Below are positions 44,142 through 52,535 of a stretch of DNA of 64,000 nt, one piece after another (position 1 is the first letter of the stretch; every line of letters starts with the position of its first letter). The position numbers and the translations under genes are program-made. Location: the IMG/VR virus record IMGVR_UViG_3300023180_000036, positions 1-64,000 of that record. One strand, given 5' to 3'. Origin of the DNA: a virus. Below the pieces are notes generated by a model. It was given only the letters and a program-made list of their open reading frames with translations. It was not told the DNA's origin and ran no database searches.

Positions 44142-45470
44142 ATGTCTAATACATATAAAAATCTCACGGAGAAATGGGCACCAGTGCTCAATGAAGAATC
44201 AGCAGGTAGAATTGATGATTCTTACAGAAGATCAGTAACAGCTGTTGTTCTTGAAAACCAAGAAAAAGCTCTTGCTGAGCAACGTCAAGCTGAAGCTGGT
44301 TTCTTGGCAGAATCACCAGGAAACAATACTGGTTCAGTAGGTAACTGGGATCCAATCCTTATTTCTCTTGTACGTCGTGCAATGCCAAATATGATGGCAT
44401 ATGATGTATGTGGTGTTCAGCCAATGACGGGCCCAACTGGTCTGATCTTCGCAATGAAGTCACGCTATGGTGCTGGTTCAACAAGTTCAACTGAAGCACT
44501 CTTTAATGAAGCAGATACTACTTTCAGTGGTGATTCTTCAGCAACTCAAGGTTCAGCTGGACCATCAGGTCTTTCTGGTGTAACAGATGCTGGTGCAGAT
44601 AGTACACTAGATAACGACCGTGTAACCAATGGCTTTGGCGGTGGTATGCCAACAGCAGACGGCGAAGGACTTGGAACAACTAATCCTAACTTCAACGAAA
44701 TGGGTTTCACCATTGAAAAAGCAACTGTTTCAGCGAAAACACGTGCGTTGAAAGCAGAGTACAGCCTTGAGCTTGCACAAGACTTGAAAGCGATTCATGG
44801 TCTTGATGCAGAATCAGAGCTGGCAAATATTCTGTCAACTGAAATTCTTGCGGAAATTAACCGTGAAGTAATTCGCACAATCAACTCACAAGCTAAAACT
44901 GGTGCTTCTACATCACAAACTGCACTTAACGGCGTATTCGATCTTGCAAATGATGCAGACGGTCGTTGGTCAGTAGAGAAGTTCAAAGGTCTTATGGTAC
45001 AAATCGAGCGTGAAGCAAATACTATTGCTAAAGAAACTCGGAGAGGCCGTGGTAACTTCATCATTACATCTTCAGACGTAGCTTCTTGCTTGTCAGCAAC
45101 AGGTATGCTTGACTATGCTCCGGCAATGTCAACAAACCTGAACGTAGATGACACAGGAAACACATTTGCAGGTGTTCTTAACGGACGTACTCGTGTATAT
45201 ATCGACCCATATGCAACAACCGACTATGTAACCGTAGGTTATAAAGGTACTAATGCTTATGATGCCGGTGTATTCTATTGCCCATATGTACCGCTTACAA
45301 TGGTACGTGCAGTGGGTGAAAATGACTTCCAGCCAAAAATCGGGTTTAAAACTCGTTACGGCATGGTATCAAACCCATTTGTTGGTTTAACACCTTCAAA
45401 TGGTCTTGCTGCAGCGAAGTCTAACCAGTACTACCGCATCTTCCGCGTGGATAACATCCTTAACGCATAA
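44142..45470 (+). CDS. 23: Major capsid protein gp23
   Basis: This 442-aa protein has SVGNWDPILISLVRRAMPNMMAYDVCG (split here: SVGNWDPILI, RRAMPNMM), TGLIFAMKSRYG and SAKTRALKAEYSLELAQD, the diagnostic gp23 blocks. A gp21 cleavage site is likely after Leu-Ala-Glu57 (FLAE before SPGN). Slightly shorter than T4 gp23 (521 aa), as in marine relatives. Base composition is richer in GC than the surrounding genes, as for a highly expressed gene. A strong terminator follows. Confidence 0.96.
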   Translation: MSNTYKNLTEKWAPVLNEESAGRIDDSYRRSVTAVVLENQEKALAEQRQAEAGFLAESPGNNTGSVGNWDPILISLVRRAMPNMMAYDVCGVQPMTGPTGLIFAMKSRYGAGSTSSTEALFNEADTTFSGDSSATQGSAGPSGLSGVTDAGADSTLDNDRVTNGFGGGMPTADGEGLGTTNPNFNEMGFTIEKATVSAKTRALKAEYSLELAQDLKAIHGLDAESELANILSTEILAEINREVIRTINSQAKTGASTSQTALNGVFDLANDADGRWSVEKFKGLMVQIEREANTIAKETRRGRGNFIITSSDVASCLSATGMLDYAPAMSTNLNVDDTGNTFAGVLNGRTRVYIDPYATTDYVTVGYKGTNAYDAGVFYCPYVPLTMVRAVGENDFQPKIGFKTRYGMVSNPFVGLTPSNGLAAAKSNQYYRIFRVDNILNA

Positions 45471-45480
45471 GATTATTAAT

Positions 45481-45506
45481 AAAAAAGGGAGGGGTTTAAC
45501 CCTCCC
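45481..45506 (-). terminator. Terminator for the minus-strand gene
   Basis: On the minus strand GGGAGGG pairs with CCCTCCC (45506-45500 with 45493-45487) around a 6-nt loop and is followed by six T. It ends transcription of the 45534-45872 gene before it enters gp23. Confidence 0.75.
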
Positions 45507-45511
45507 AACTA

Positions 45512-45535
45512 AGCTCCATTCGTGGGGCTTTTTTT
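45512..45535 (+). terminator. Terminator after gp23
   Basis: AGCTCCA-TTCG-TGGGGCT forms a 7-bp stem (one G-U) with a TTCG tetraloop, followed by TTTTTT. A strong intrinsic terminator for the capsid transcript, back to back with the opposite-strand terminator. Confidence 0.85.
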
Positions 45536-45872
45536 ATGATATCTTCTTTAACCAGTCTGACATAATCTTTTCTGCCCACTTAGGATTTTTATTTTCTAAA
45601 ATTTTAAGAGGTGAGCCATTGATACCGTCTTGTTTACGTGCTTCAACATATTCTTCAACAGTAAATGATTTACAAAGTTCTTTTACAAATTTTGCTTTTG
45701 TAATTGGCCCTTTATATTTGAACCGAGCAATAAATAGTTCTTTTGGCATACCTACACGTGATGGGTGGCAGTTAGGAACAACTTGATCCCAGGTAGGTTG
45801 ACCTTCATATGTACCTGTGTATTCAAGATACCCACCGTAATATGTAAACTTTGATTTATCAAACTGTGTCAT
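45534..45872 (-). CDS. Hypothetical protein (minus strand, early-type promoter)
   Basis: This 112-aa protein is isolated on the minus strand between gp23 and the next + strand genes. It has its own promoter (45929-45901), a CGGAGAAA ribosome site and a terminator. Aromatic N-terminal third (SKFTYYGGYLEYTGTYEG), basic elsewhere. No family recognised. Independent control suggests an early accessory function. Confidence 0.65.
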   Translation of the reverse strand: MTQFDKSKFTYYGGYLEYTGTYEGQPTWDQVVPNCHPSRVGMPKELFIARFKYKGPITKAKFVKELCKSFTVEEYVEARKQDGINGSPLKILENKNPKWAEKIMSDWLKKIS

Positions 45873-45900
45873 TAGTTTCTCCGATTCTATTTACTCTTAC

Positions 45901-45929
45901 AAGATATACTAAAAATTGGTATTTGTAAA
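45901..45929 (-). promoter_or_regulatory. Early-type promoter, minus strand
   Basis: On the minus strand TTTACA (45929-45924), 17 bp and TATCTT (45906-45901), preceded by ATTTTAGGGG as at 14373 and 20666. The region from -10 to ATG resembles the 38-bp repeat leaders (AGTATAT, AAGAGTA, ribosome site, ACTAATG). This suggests those are the same promoter-leader type. Confidence 0.68.
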
Positions 45930-45953
45930 CCCCTAAAATACACTTTTTATTAA

Positions 45954-45961
45954 TATAAATA
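45954..45961 (+). promoter_or_regulatory. T4-type late promoter
   Basis: Exact TATAAATA, 25 bp before the tail-tube-like gene, with an ACGGAGA ribosome site. It is divergent from the early-type promoter at 45929-45901. Confidence 0.68.
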
Positions 45962-45985
45962 GATATAACTTCAACGGAGATTGAT

Positions 45986-46483
45986 ATGGCTGATCTTACT
46001 GAAAATTTTAATTTTCTACAACCTAGCAACTTTAAAGTTGTTATTGACAGAAAAAATTATGGTAATTTGGAATTTTTTGCACAAAGAGTTGTACATCCTG
46101 GGGTAAATGTTACGGCTCCTATAGTACCTTATAGCCGTTTGCAAAGTATTTCTATACCCGGAGATACTCTTGGTGTTGATGATTTAGCATTTGATGTTCT
46201 TGTAGATGAAAATATGACAAGTTATACAGAAGTTTATAATTGGTTAGAAAGTCTTGTTGTGACTCCTACAAGAAGTCGAGATAAAATTTTAGCTGAAGAT
46301 CAAAATGTGGTAGATATAACACTTTCTATATTAAGCAGTCATAATAATGTAATTAAAAAAATTAGATATATAGATTGTGTAGTAACAAATATAGGAACTC
46401 TTTTATTGGAAGCAGCCGCTACTGAAACACCAGTGGTTACATTTCCAGTAAACTTCAAAGTATCATATTTTGAATTAGTATAG
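45986..46483 (+). CDS. Tail-tube-like structural protein
   Basis: This 165-aa protein has NFKVVIDRKNYGNLEFFAQR, VPYSRLQSISIPGDTLGVDD, DENMTSYTEVYNWLESLV and a C-terminal VNFKVSYFEL. These are the features of the T4-like tube/baseplate-tube family that includes gp19 and gp54. It is distinct from gp19 at 32138. It could be gp54, the tube initiator, or gp3-like. It has its own late promoter. Confidence 0.6.
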   Translation: MADLTENFNFLQPSNFKVVIDRKNYGNLEFFAQRVVHPGVNVTAPIVPYSRLQSISIPGDTLGVDDLAFDVLVDENMTSYTEVYNWLESLVVTPTRSRDKILAEDQNVVDITLSILSSHNNVIKKIRYIDCVVTNIGTLLLEAAATETPVVTFPVNFKVSYFELV

Positions 46484-46516
46484 ATACTATTAATAAAATT
46501 TATTATGGAGACATAT

Positions 46517-46966
46517 GTGTTGAATCTTGAAAACATACTTAATGAATGGTCAAAAGATAGTGAAATAGATGAACACCACTTAGATAGATCATCTATACAA
46601 ATAGCAAAACTTCATTCAAAATATTTACAGTATCTTTCAATAGCAAAATTACAATTGAAAAAAACTGAACTAAATCAAAAAATTCTACTTAAAGATAAAT
46701 GGCTTTATTATACAAATAAAATGTCACAAGAAGAAATGGATGAAAGAGGTTGGGATTATGATCCATATAATGGTGTTAAAGTTATGAAAGGTGATATGAA
46801 TCACATTTATGATTCAGATATAGATATACAAGCAAGTGAAGAAAAGATTACTTATTATAAAACTTTAGTTGAAACTTTAACAGAAATTGTTTCTAATATT
46901 AATTGGAAACACCAGACAATAAGTAATATTATAAAATGGAAACAATTTGAAGCTGGTGGTTTTTAG
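46517..46966 (+). CDS. uvsY: Recombination mediator UvsY
   Basis: This protein is about 149 aa. GTG 46517 is chosen because GGAG lies 6 nt upstream; the in-frame ATG at 46505 has no ribosome site. Helical, with KLHSKYLQYLSIAKLQLKK, DKWLYYTNKMS and a C-terminal IKWKQFEAGGF that matches the DMRAFEAGK end of T4 UvsY. It loads UvsX on gp32-coated DNA. It overlaps uvsW by one base, as in marine T4-like phages. Confidence 0.85.
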   Translation: MLNLENILNEWSKDSEIDEHHLDRSSIQIAKLHSKYLQYLSIAKLQLKKTELNQKILLKDKWLYYTNKMSQEEMDERGWDYDPYNGVKVMKGDMNHIYDSDIDIQASEEKITYYKTLVETLTEIVSNINWKHQTISNIIKWKQFEAGGF

Positions 46967-48474
46967 TGGATATAGTTAAAATACAAAAGAAAGATCATGC
47001 AAATATGATTATTGGATGTGATTGGGGTATTGCTCAAGAATTATCTGATTATTTTTCTTTCTTTGTTCCTGGTTATAAATTTATGCCTTTATATAAAAAT
47101 AAGGTATGGGACGGCAAAATAAGATTATTTAATGTAAATAATTGTGAACTTTCTTGTGGTCTTATATCTTATGTAAAAGATTTTTGTGAAAAAAGAAATT
47201 ATCAATTAGAATATGAAGAAAGCCAATTTGGATTACCTGAATCATATAATGAAATAAATCCAAATGATATAATGAATTTTATAAAAAATCTTAATCTAAA
47301 AAGTAAAGGTGAATCTATTTCTATTAGAGATTACCAATTTAATGCAATATGCGAAGGATTAAAAAGAAAAAGATCAATACTTTTATCTCCTACAGGATCT
47401 GGAAAATCTTTAATTTTATATTGTTTATCTAAATATTGGTTACAAATGCTAACAGATGGTTGGAAATATCCAAGAGCGGGAAGAGTATTAATCATTGTTC
47501 CGACAACATCTTTAGTAGAACAAATGTATGGTGATTTTATAGATTATGGACAAAAACCAGAAGGTATGCATAAAATATACTCTGGTAAAGATAAAGATTT
47601 TGAAAGTGCTATTTGTATAAGTACATGGCAATCAATATATAAAATGCCAGCTGCCTGGTTTGATCAGTTTGGTATGGTTTTAGGAGATGAATGTCATGGA
47701 TTTAAATCAAAATCTCTTACAAATATAATGAATAAATGTAGACTTGCTGAATATAGATTTGGTACTACAGGCACATTAGATGGAACACAAACTCATCAAC
47801 TTGTATTAGAAGGTCTTTTTGGCAAGGTAATGAAAGTTACTACAACCAAGACTCTACAAGATAATCAGACACTTGCAGATTTAGAAATTTTTATGATACA
47901 ACTTCAGTATAGCGAAGAAATTAAAAAACAAATAGTAGGATTACAATATCAAGATGAAATAGACTATATTGTTAAATATGAACAAAGAAATAAGTTTATA
48001 AGGAATCTTGCTTTAGATCAAAAAGGTAATACATTAGTTTTATTTCAGTTTGTTGAAAAACATGGAAAACCTCTTTTTGATTTAATAAATACTAAAGCTA
48101 AAGAAGGTAGAAAAGTATTTTTTGTAAGTGGTGCTACTGAAACTTCTGATAGAGAAGCTATTAGAAAAATAACAGAAGGACAAAAAGATGCTATCATTGT
48201 TGCTAGTCTTGGTACTTTTAGTACTGGCATTAACATACGGAATTTGCACAATATTATTTTTGCAAGTCCTTCAAAGTCACAAATCAAGGTCCTACAGTCT
48301 ATTGGTAGGGGACTTCGGAAATCGGAAGATGGATCAAATACTAGACTCTATGATATAGCTGACGATTTTAAATATAAATCGAGAAAAAATTATGCACTTT
48401 TGCATAGCGAAGAAAGATTAAAAATTTATAAAAAAGAAAAATTTAATTTTAAATTCTATAAGGTTCCAATATGA
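46966..48474 (+). CDS. uvsW: DNA/RNA helicase UvsW
   Basis: This 502-aa protein starts at GTG overlapping the uvsY stop. SF2 helicase motifs: Q-like region ISIRDYQFNAI, motif I LLSPTGSGKS (around 139-148), motif II LGDECHGF, motif III GTTGTLDG, and motif VI QSIGRGLRKSED. Length equals T4 UvsW (503 aa). It unwinds R-loops and branched DNA at the switch to recombination-dependent replication. Confidence 0.95.
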   Translation: MDIVKIQKKDHANMIIGCDWGIAQELSDYFSFFVPGYKFMPLYKNKVWDGKIRLFNVNNCELSCGLISYVKDFCEKRNYQLEYEESQFGLPESYNEINPNDIMNFIKNLNLKSKGESISIRDYQFNAICEGLKRKRSILLSPTGSGKSLILYCLSKYWLQMLTDGWKYPRAGRVLIIVPTTSLVEQMYGDFIDYGQKPEGMHKIYSGKDKDFESAICISTWQSIYKMPAAWFDQFGMVLGDECHGFKSKSLTNIMNKCRLAEYRFGTTGTLDGTQTHQLVLEGLFGKVMKVTTTKTLQDNQTLADLEIFMIQLQYSEEIKKQIVGLQYQDEIDYIVKYEQRNKFIRNLALDQKGNTLVLFQFVEKHGKPLFDLINTKAKEGRKVFFVSGATETSDREAIRKITEGQKDAIIVASLGTFSTGINIRNLHNIIFASPSKSQIKVLQSIGRGLRKSEDGSNTRLYDIADDFKYKSRKNYALLHSEERLKIYKKEKFNFKFYKVPI

Positions 48475-48893
48475 TTGACATAAACAACGTTAAACAAATA
48501 AAACTTTCAGATGGTTCGGAAATTATTTGCGAAATAATGGAAGAACTCGAAGAAGATATTGTTGTTCGCTGTGCTTTTAGAATAGCAAGAATTGATTTAG
48601 ATGTAGAAAGAAGTTATTATATGTTTAAACCTTGGATGACATATGTAGAAGAACCTGATCATTTCGTAACAATTAATTTATATCATTTACTTGCCGCTAC
48701 AATTCCATCCAAAGAAATTTTAGAACAATATGAAAATGCTATAGAAAAAATTAATGAAGCACGAAATGAAAAACAAGATAATATAATCCAAGCTTCAACT
48801 AAAGAAGTAAAAGATCAGATTACAGTAAAACACGATTCAGAATCTGATAATGTATTAAAATTCAATTTTGTGGATAAAACTAAATTACATTAG
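48471..48893 (+). CDS. Conserved phage hypothetical, possible Sm-like N-terminus
   Basis: This 140-aa protein overlaps uvsW by 4 nt. The N-terminal part (IKLSDGSEIICEIMEELEEDIVV is the region; key phrase LSDGSEIICEI) has the strand pattern of Sm-like folds. A charged helix follows. The fold is a guess. It ends right next to the minus-strand orphan promoter. Confidence 0.5.
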   Translation: MIDINNVKQIKLSDGSEIICEIMEELEEDIVVRCAFRIARIDLDVERSYYMFKPWMTYVEEPDHFVTINLYHLLAATIPSKEILEQYENAIEKINEARNEKQDNIIQASTKEVKDQITVKHDSESDNVLKFNFVDKTKLH

Positions 48894-48895
48894 TA

Positions 48896-48933
48896 TTCCC
48901 TATCCTCAACTAAGTACTCTTTTATTATATACT
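48896..48933 (-). repeat. 38-bp repeat, copy 2 (orphan promoter leader)
   Basis: Identical over 38 bp to 135-172. On the minus strand it provides TATAAT and a leader ending GAGGATAGGGAA. The first ATG (48890-48888) is followed directly by TAA, so no protein is made. It reads antisense into the 3' end of 48471-48893. Confidence 0.85.
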
Positions 48934-48952
48934 AGATTCGGGTAGCTGTAAA
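48924..48952 (-). promoter_or_regulatory. Early-type promoter, minus strand, no gene downstream
   Basis: On the minus strand TTTACA (48952-48947), 17 bp and TATAAT (48929-48924). The spacer differs from copy 1 but has the same length. The transcript would oppose the uvsW region genes. Confidence 0.62.
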
Positions 48953-48986
48953 CAAAAAAATATTGCAATTTTAAATAAATTAGTTG

Positions 48987-49015
48987 TTTACAGCCATCTT
49001 GTATTAGTTTATAAT
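48987..49015 (+). promoter_or_regulatory. Early-type promoter for gp55
   Basis: TTTACA (48987-48992), 17 bp and TATAAT (49010-49015), 24 bp before gp55. Perfect match to the window's early consensus; divergent from the minus promoter 35 bp away. Confidence 0.72.
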
Positions 49016-49038
49016 ATATAGGTAAAAGGTTTATATTT

Positions 49039-49635
49039 ATGGTAAAGAAAACAAAAAACGTACACTATATTAATAATTCAGAATTTTCTCTGGCTATTGT
49101 TGATTATGTTAAAAAAGTTACTGTGGCAAAGGAAAGCAATGAAACTTTGCCTGTTGTCCCAGATTATATAGCTAAAAGCTTTTTACAAATTGCTGAAAAT
49201 TTATCCCATAAATCCAATTTTATTAGATATACATATCGTGAAGAAATGGTAATGGATGCAGTTGAAAACTGTTTAAAAGCAATAGAAAATTATGATATAA
49301 ATGCAACAACAAGATCAGGTAAACCAAATGCTTTTGCTTATTTCACTCAAATTATATGGTATGCTTTTTTACGAAGAATTACAAAAGAAAAGAAACAACA
49401 AGATATTAAAGAAAAATATTTAGCACAATCAGGAATTGATGCTTTCCTAGTAACAGAACTTGGTACAACAGACCCATCATCTCAAGTGGCTAATCACTTT
49501 ATAGATACATTAAAAGATAGAATTGATAAAGTAAAAGCTTATGATACAGAAATTAAAACCTTTTCAAAGAAAATAAAAAATAAAAAGAAAAGAGCAATTA
49601 ATGTAGACTCTGATTTATCGGATTTTTTGGAATAA
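49039..49635 (+). CDS. 55: Late transcription sigma factor gp55
   Basis: This 198-aa protein directs host RNA polymerase to TATAAATA late promoters, many of which occur here. EMVMDAVENCLKAIENYD and NAFAYFTQIIWYAFLRRITKEKK correspond to sigma region 2 as in T4 gp55 (185 aa). Basic tail. It has its own strong early-type promoter, as required for timing. Confidence 0.92.
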   Translation: MVKKTKNVHYINNSEFSLAIVDYVKKVTVAKESNETLPVVPDYIAKSFLQIAENLSHKSNFIRYTYREEMVMDAVENCLKAIENYDINATTRSGKPNAFAYFTQIIWYAFLRRITKEKKQQDIKEKYLAQSGIDAFLVTELGTTDPSSQVANHFIDTLKDRIDKVKAYDTEIKTFSKKIKNKKKRAINVDSDLSDFLE

Positions 49636-49642
49636 TATATAA

Positions 49643-50704
49643 ATGAAAATAGCAGTATTAAATGATACTCATTGCGGTATCAGGAATAGTTCTGATGTGT
49701 TTTTAAATAATGCAGCAGATTTTTATGAAAACATCTTTTTCCCATATTGTAAAGAAAATGATATTAAGCAAATTATTCATCTTGGTGATTATTATGATCA
49801 TCGTAAATTTGTTAATTTTAGGGCGTTAAATCATAATAGGAAACATTTTTTATCACATCTACGTGATTATGGTATGACTATGGATATTATACCTGGTAAT
49901 CATGATACCTATTATAAAAATACAAACGATTTAAATAGCCTAAAAGAACTACTCGGCCATTTTATGAACGAAATTAATATTATTATGGACCCACGTGTTC
50001 TTGAATACGGCTCACTTAAAATTGCAATGTTACCCTGGATTACCCAAGAGAATTATGATAAATCTATGGAATTTATTAAAAACTGTAAAGCTGATTGGCT
50101 GGGCGGGCATCTTGAATTAACAGGATTTGATCTTATGAGAGGAGTTGTAAATAAACATGGTATGGATCACTCTGTTTTTTCAAGATTTGAAAAAGTTTTA
50201 TCTGGTCATTTCCATACTAAATCACATAAAGATAATGTAATTTATTTAGGAACACAAATGGAATTTTTCTGGTCAGATGCTCATGATCCTAAATATTTTC
50301 ATGTAATAGATACCGAAACAAGAGAAATGGAAGCTATTAGAAATCCATATACTTTATTTGAAAAAATAATATATGATGATTCAAAAAGGAATTATTCAGA
50401 ATATAATGTAGATCATTTAGATTATAAATTTGTAAAAATAGTTGTAATTAATAAATCTGACCTCTTTACATTTGACCGTTTTATTGATAGAATACAAAAT
50501 AGAAAGATTCATGAATTAAAAATTGCAGAAAACTTTAATGAGTTTATCGGAGAAAATGTTGAAGATGAAAATATCTCTTTAGAGGACACCGAAATGCTAT
50601 TAGATAGTTATGTTGATGCAGTTGAAACTGATCTTGATAAAGATAAAATAAAAGTAAATATGAGAAAACTTTTAACAGAAGCACAGTCTATGGAAATAGT
50701 TTAA
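49643..50704 (+). CDS. 47: Recombination endonuclease subunit gp47 (SbcD/Mre11-like)
   Basis: This 353-aa protein has metallophosphoesterase motifs in order: AVLNDTHCGIR (Asp8, His10), IIHLGDYYDHRK, IIPGNHDTYY, GGHLELTG and LSGHFHTKS. With gp46 it resects DNA ends for recombination and host DNA degradation. Length is near T4 gp47 (339 aa). Confidence 0.95.
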   Translation: MKIAVLNDTHCGIRNSSDVFLNNAADFYENIFFPYCKENDIKQIIHLGDYYDHRKFVNFRALNHNRKHFLSHLRDYGMTMDIIPGNHDTYYKNTNDLNSLKELLGHFMNEINIIMDPRVLEYGSLKIAMLPWITQENYDKSMEFIKNCKADWLGGHLELTGFDLMRGVVNKHGMDHSVFSRFEKVLSGHFHTKSHKDNVIYLGTQMEFFWSDAHDPKYFHVIDTETREMEAIRNPYTLFEKIIYDDSKRNYSEYNVDHLDYKFVKIVVINKSDLFTFDRFIDRIQNRKIHELKIAENFNEFIGENVEDENISLEDTEMLLDSYVDAVETDLDKDKIKVNMRKLLTEAQSMEIV

Positions 50705-50817
50705 TGCCAAAACGTGAAAAGATAAGCTGTTTATCAAAGAAATGGGAAAAAGCTTTTAAGAAAGCTGCCAAGAAAAAAGATAGACAAAAATCTAAAAAAG
50801 AAATAAGGCAGAGATAA
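50704..50817 (+). CDS. Small basic protein between gp47 and gp46
   Basis: This 37-aa, Lys/Arg-rich frame (MPKREKISCLSKKWEKAF) overlaps gp47 and gp46 by one base each, which argues that it is translated. T4 also has small frames near here. Function unknown; a nucleic-acid-binding role is plausible from charge. Confidence 0.5.
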   Translation: MPKREKISCLSKKWEKAFKKAAKKKDRQKSKKEIRQR

Positions 50818-52535
50818 TGATTATTTTTAAATCTATTCGATATAAAAACTTTTTATCGACAGGTAATAATTGGACAAATATTAGTCTTAATAAATCAAAA
50901 TCCACTCTTATAGTAGGGCAGAATGGTGCCGGAAAGTCAACAATTCTTGATGCTCTTTCTTTTGCTTTGTTTGGCAAGCCTCATCGTAATATTAATAAAC
51001 CACAATTGGTTAATACAATTAATAATAAAGATAGTATTGTAGAAGTAGAATTTATTATAGGAAAGTCTATTTTTAAAGTTGTTCGTGGTATTAAACCGCA
51101 AATATTTGAAATATGGAAAAATGGTGAGATGATTAATCAATCTTCTCATGCCAAGGAGTACCAGAAGATCCTTGAACAAAACATTATTAAGCTTAATCAT
51201 AAAAGCTTTCATCAAATTGTTGTGCTTGGTTCCTCTTCCTTTATTCCTTTCATGCAACTCCCTGCACAACATAGGAGAGATGTAATTGAGGATCTTCTGG
51301 ACATTAATGTTTTTTCAAAGATGAACATTCTCATAAAAGAAAAAAATAGTATTTTAAAAGAAAAGTTAAAAGATAATTCATATCAATTAGATATATTAAA
51401 TAACAAACTAGAATCTCAGAGAAAATATATCAGAGATATAACTCAAATAAATGAGGATGAGATTAATGATAAAAAAGAAAAAATATCCGAAGTACAAAAG
51501 AACATCGAAGGATTACACCATTCAAATGCCGAATTTTCGAGTTTTATTCAAGACTCTGCCGAAAACACAAGAGATGCACTTAAAGAAGCCAATGATGAGA
51601 AACAGTCCATTCTGCACGATAAGGCTACTGCGACATCAACCATTAAGTCAATTGTTAAAGAATCGAAATTTTATGAAAAGAATGATAACTGCCCGACGTG
51701 TTCGCAAGTCATAGATCCAGAACTTAAATCAAAAAAGATTGAAGAGTGTAAACATAATGCACTTGATATCAAAAAACAGATGGATTTACTTGAAGAAAAA
51801 AATAAAGAATTAACAGAAAGATTGGAATATTGGAATATACAAACAGAAAAAATTCGTGATTTTCAATCTAAGATAAATGGTAATAATCAAACCATAGAAT
51901 CTTTACTTTCTCAAATACAAAGTTTAAATAAGGATATTGAAAGATTAAGTTCCAGAGAAGGCGATATAGGTGAAGCCAACGAAGAACTTAATAATATGAT
52001 TGAAGAAAGAAATAATTTAATGGAATTTAAATTAGAACTTAATGAAGAATATTCTTATAATAATGTTATGGCAGAAATGCTTAAAGATACGGGTATTAAA
52101 ACTAAAGTCATTAAACAATACATACCTGTTATCAATAAACTCGTGAATCAATATCTTCAAGTTCTTGATTTCTTTGTTCATTTTAATTTAGATGAAAGTT
52201 TCCAAGAAACTATTAGATCCCGTCATAGAGATGCTTTTTCATATGATTCTTTTTCTGAAGGAGAAAAACAAAGAATAGATCTTGCATTATTATTTACTTG
52301 GCGCATGATAGCCAAAATGAAAAATTCTGTAGCCACTAATTTACTTATATTAGATGAAACTTTTGATTCATCTTTAGATCATGATGGTGTAGATAATCTT
52401 ATGAAAATCCTACATACTCTTGATGATGATACAAATGTTTTTGTTATATCTCATAAAGGAGAAATACTTGATGGAAAATTTGAAGAAAAGCTGGAGTTTA
52501 GAAAAGAGAAAAACTTCAGTAAGATGGTGGCATAA
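50817..52535 (+). CDS. 46: Recombination endonuclease subunit gp46 (SbcC/Rad50-like)
   Basis: This 572-aa protein has Walker A GQNGAGKS (34-41), a long coiled coil with zinc hook CPTCSQ near the middle, the signature FSEGEKQRIDLAL, and Walker B LLILDETFDSSLD. Complete; partner of gp47. Confidence 0.95.
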   Translation: MIIFKSIRYKNFLSTGNNWTNISLNKSKSTLIVGQNGAGKSTILDALSFALFGKPHRNINKPQLVNTINNKDSIVEVEFIIGKSIFKVVRGIKPQIFEIWKNGEMINQSSHAKEYQKILEQNIIKLNHKSFHQIVVLGSSSFIPFMQLPAQHRRDVIEDLLDINVFSKMNILIKEKNSILKEKLKDNSYQLDILNNKLESQRKYIRDITQINEDEINDKKEKISEVQKNIEGLHHSNAEFSSFIQDSAENTRDALKEANDEKQSILHDKATATSTIKSIVKESKFYEKNDNCPTCSQVIDPELKSKKIEECKHNALDIKKQMDLLEEKNKELTERLEYWNIQTEKIRDFQSKINGNNQTIESLLSQIQSLNKDIERLSSREGDIGEANEELNNMIEERNNLMEFKLELNEEYSYNNVMAEMLKDTGIKTKVIKQYIPVINKLVNQYLQVLDFFVHFNLDESFQETIRSRHRDAFSYDSFSEGEKQRIDLALLFTWRMIAKMKNSVATNLLILDETFDSSLDHDGVDNLMKILHTLDDDTNVFVISHKGEILDGKFEEKLEFRKEKNFSKMVA

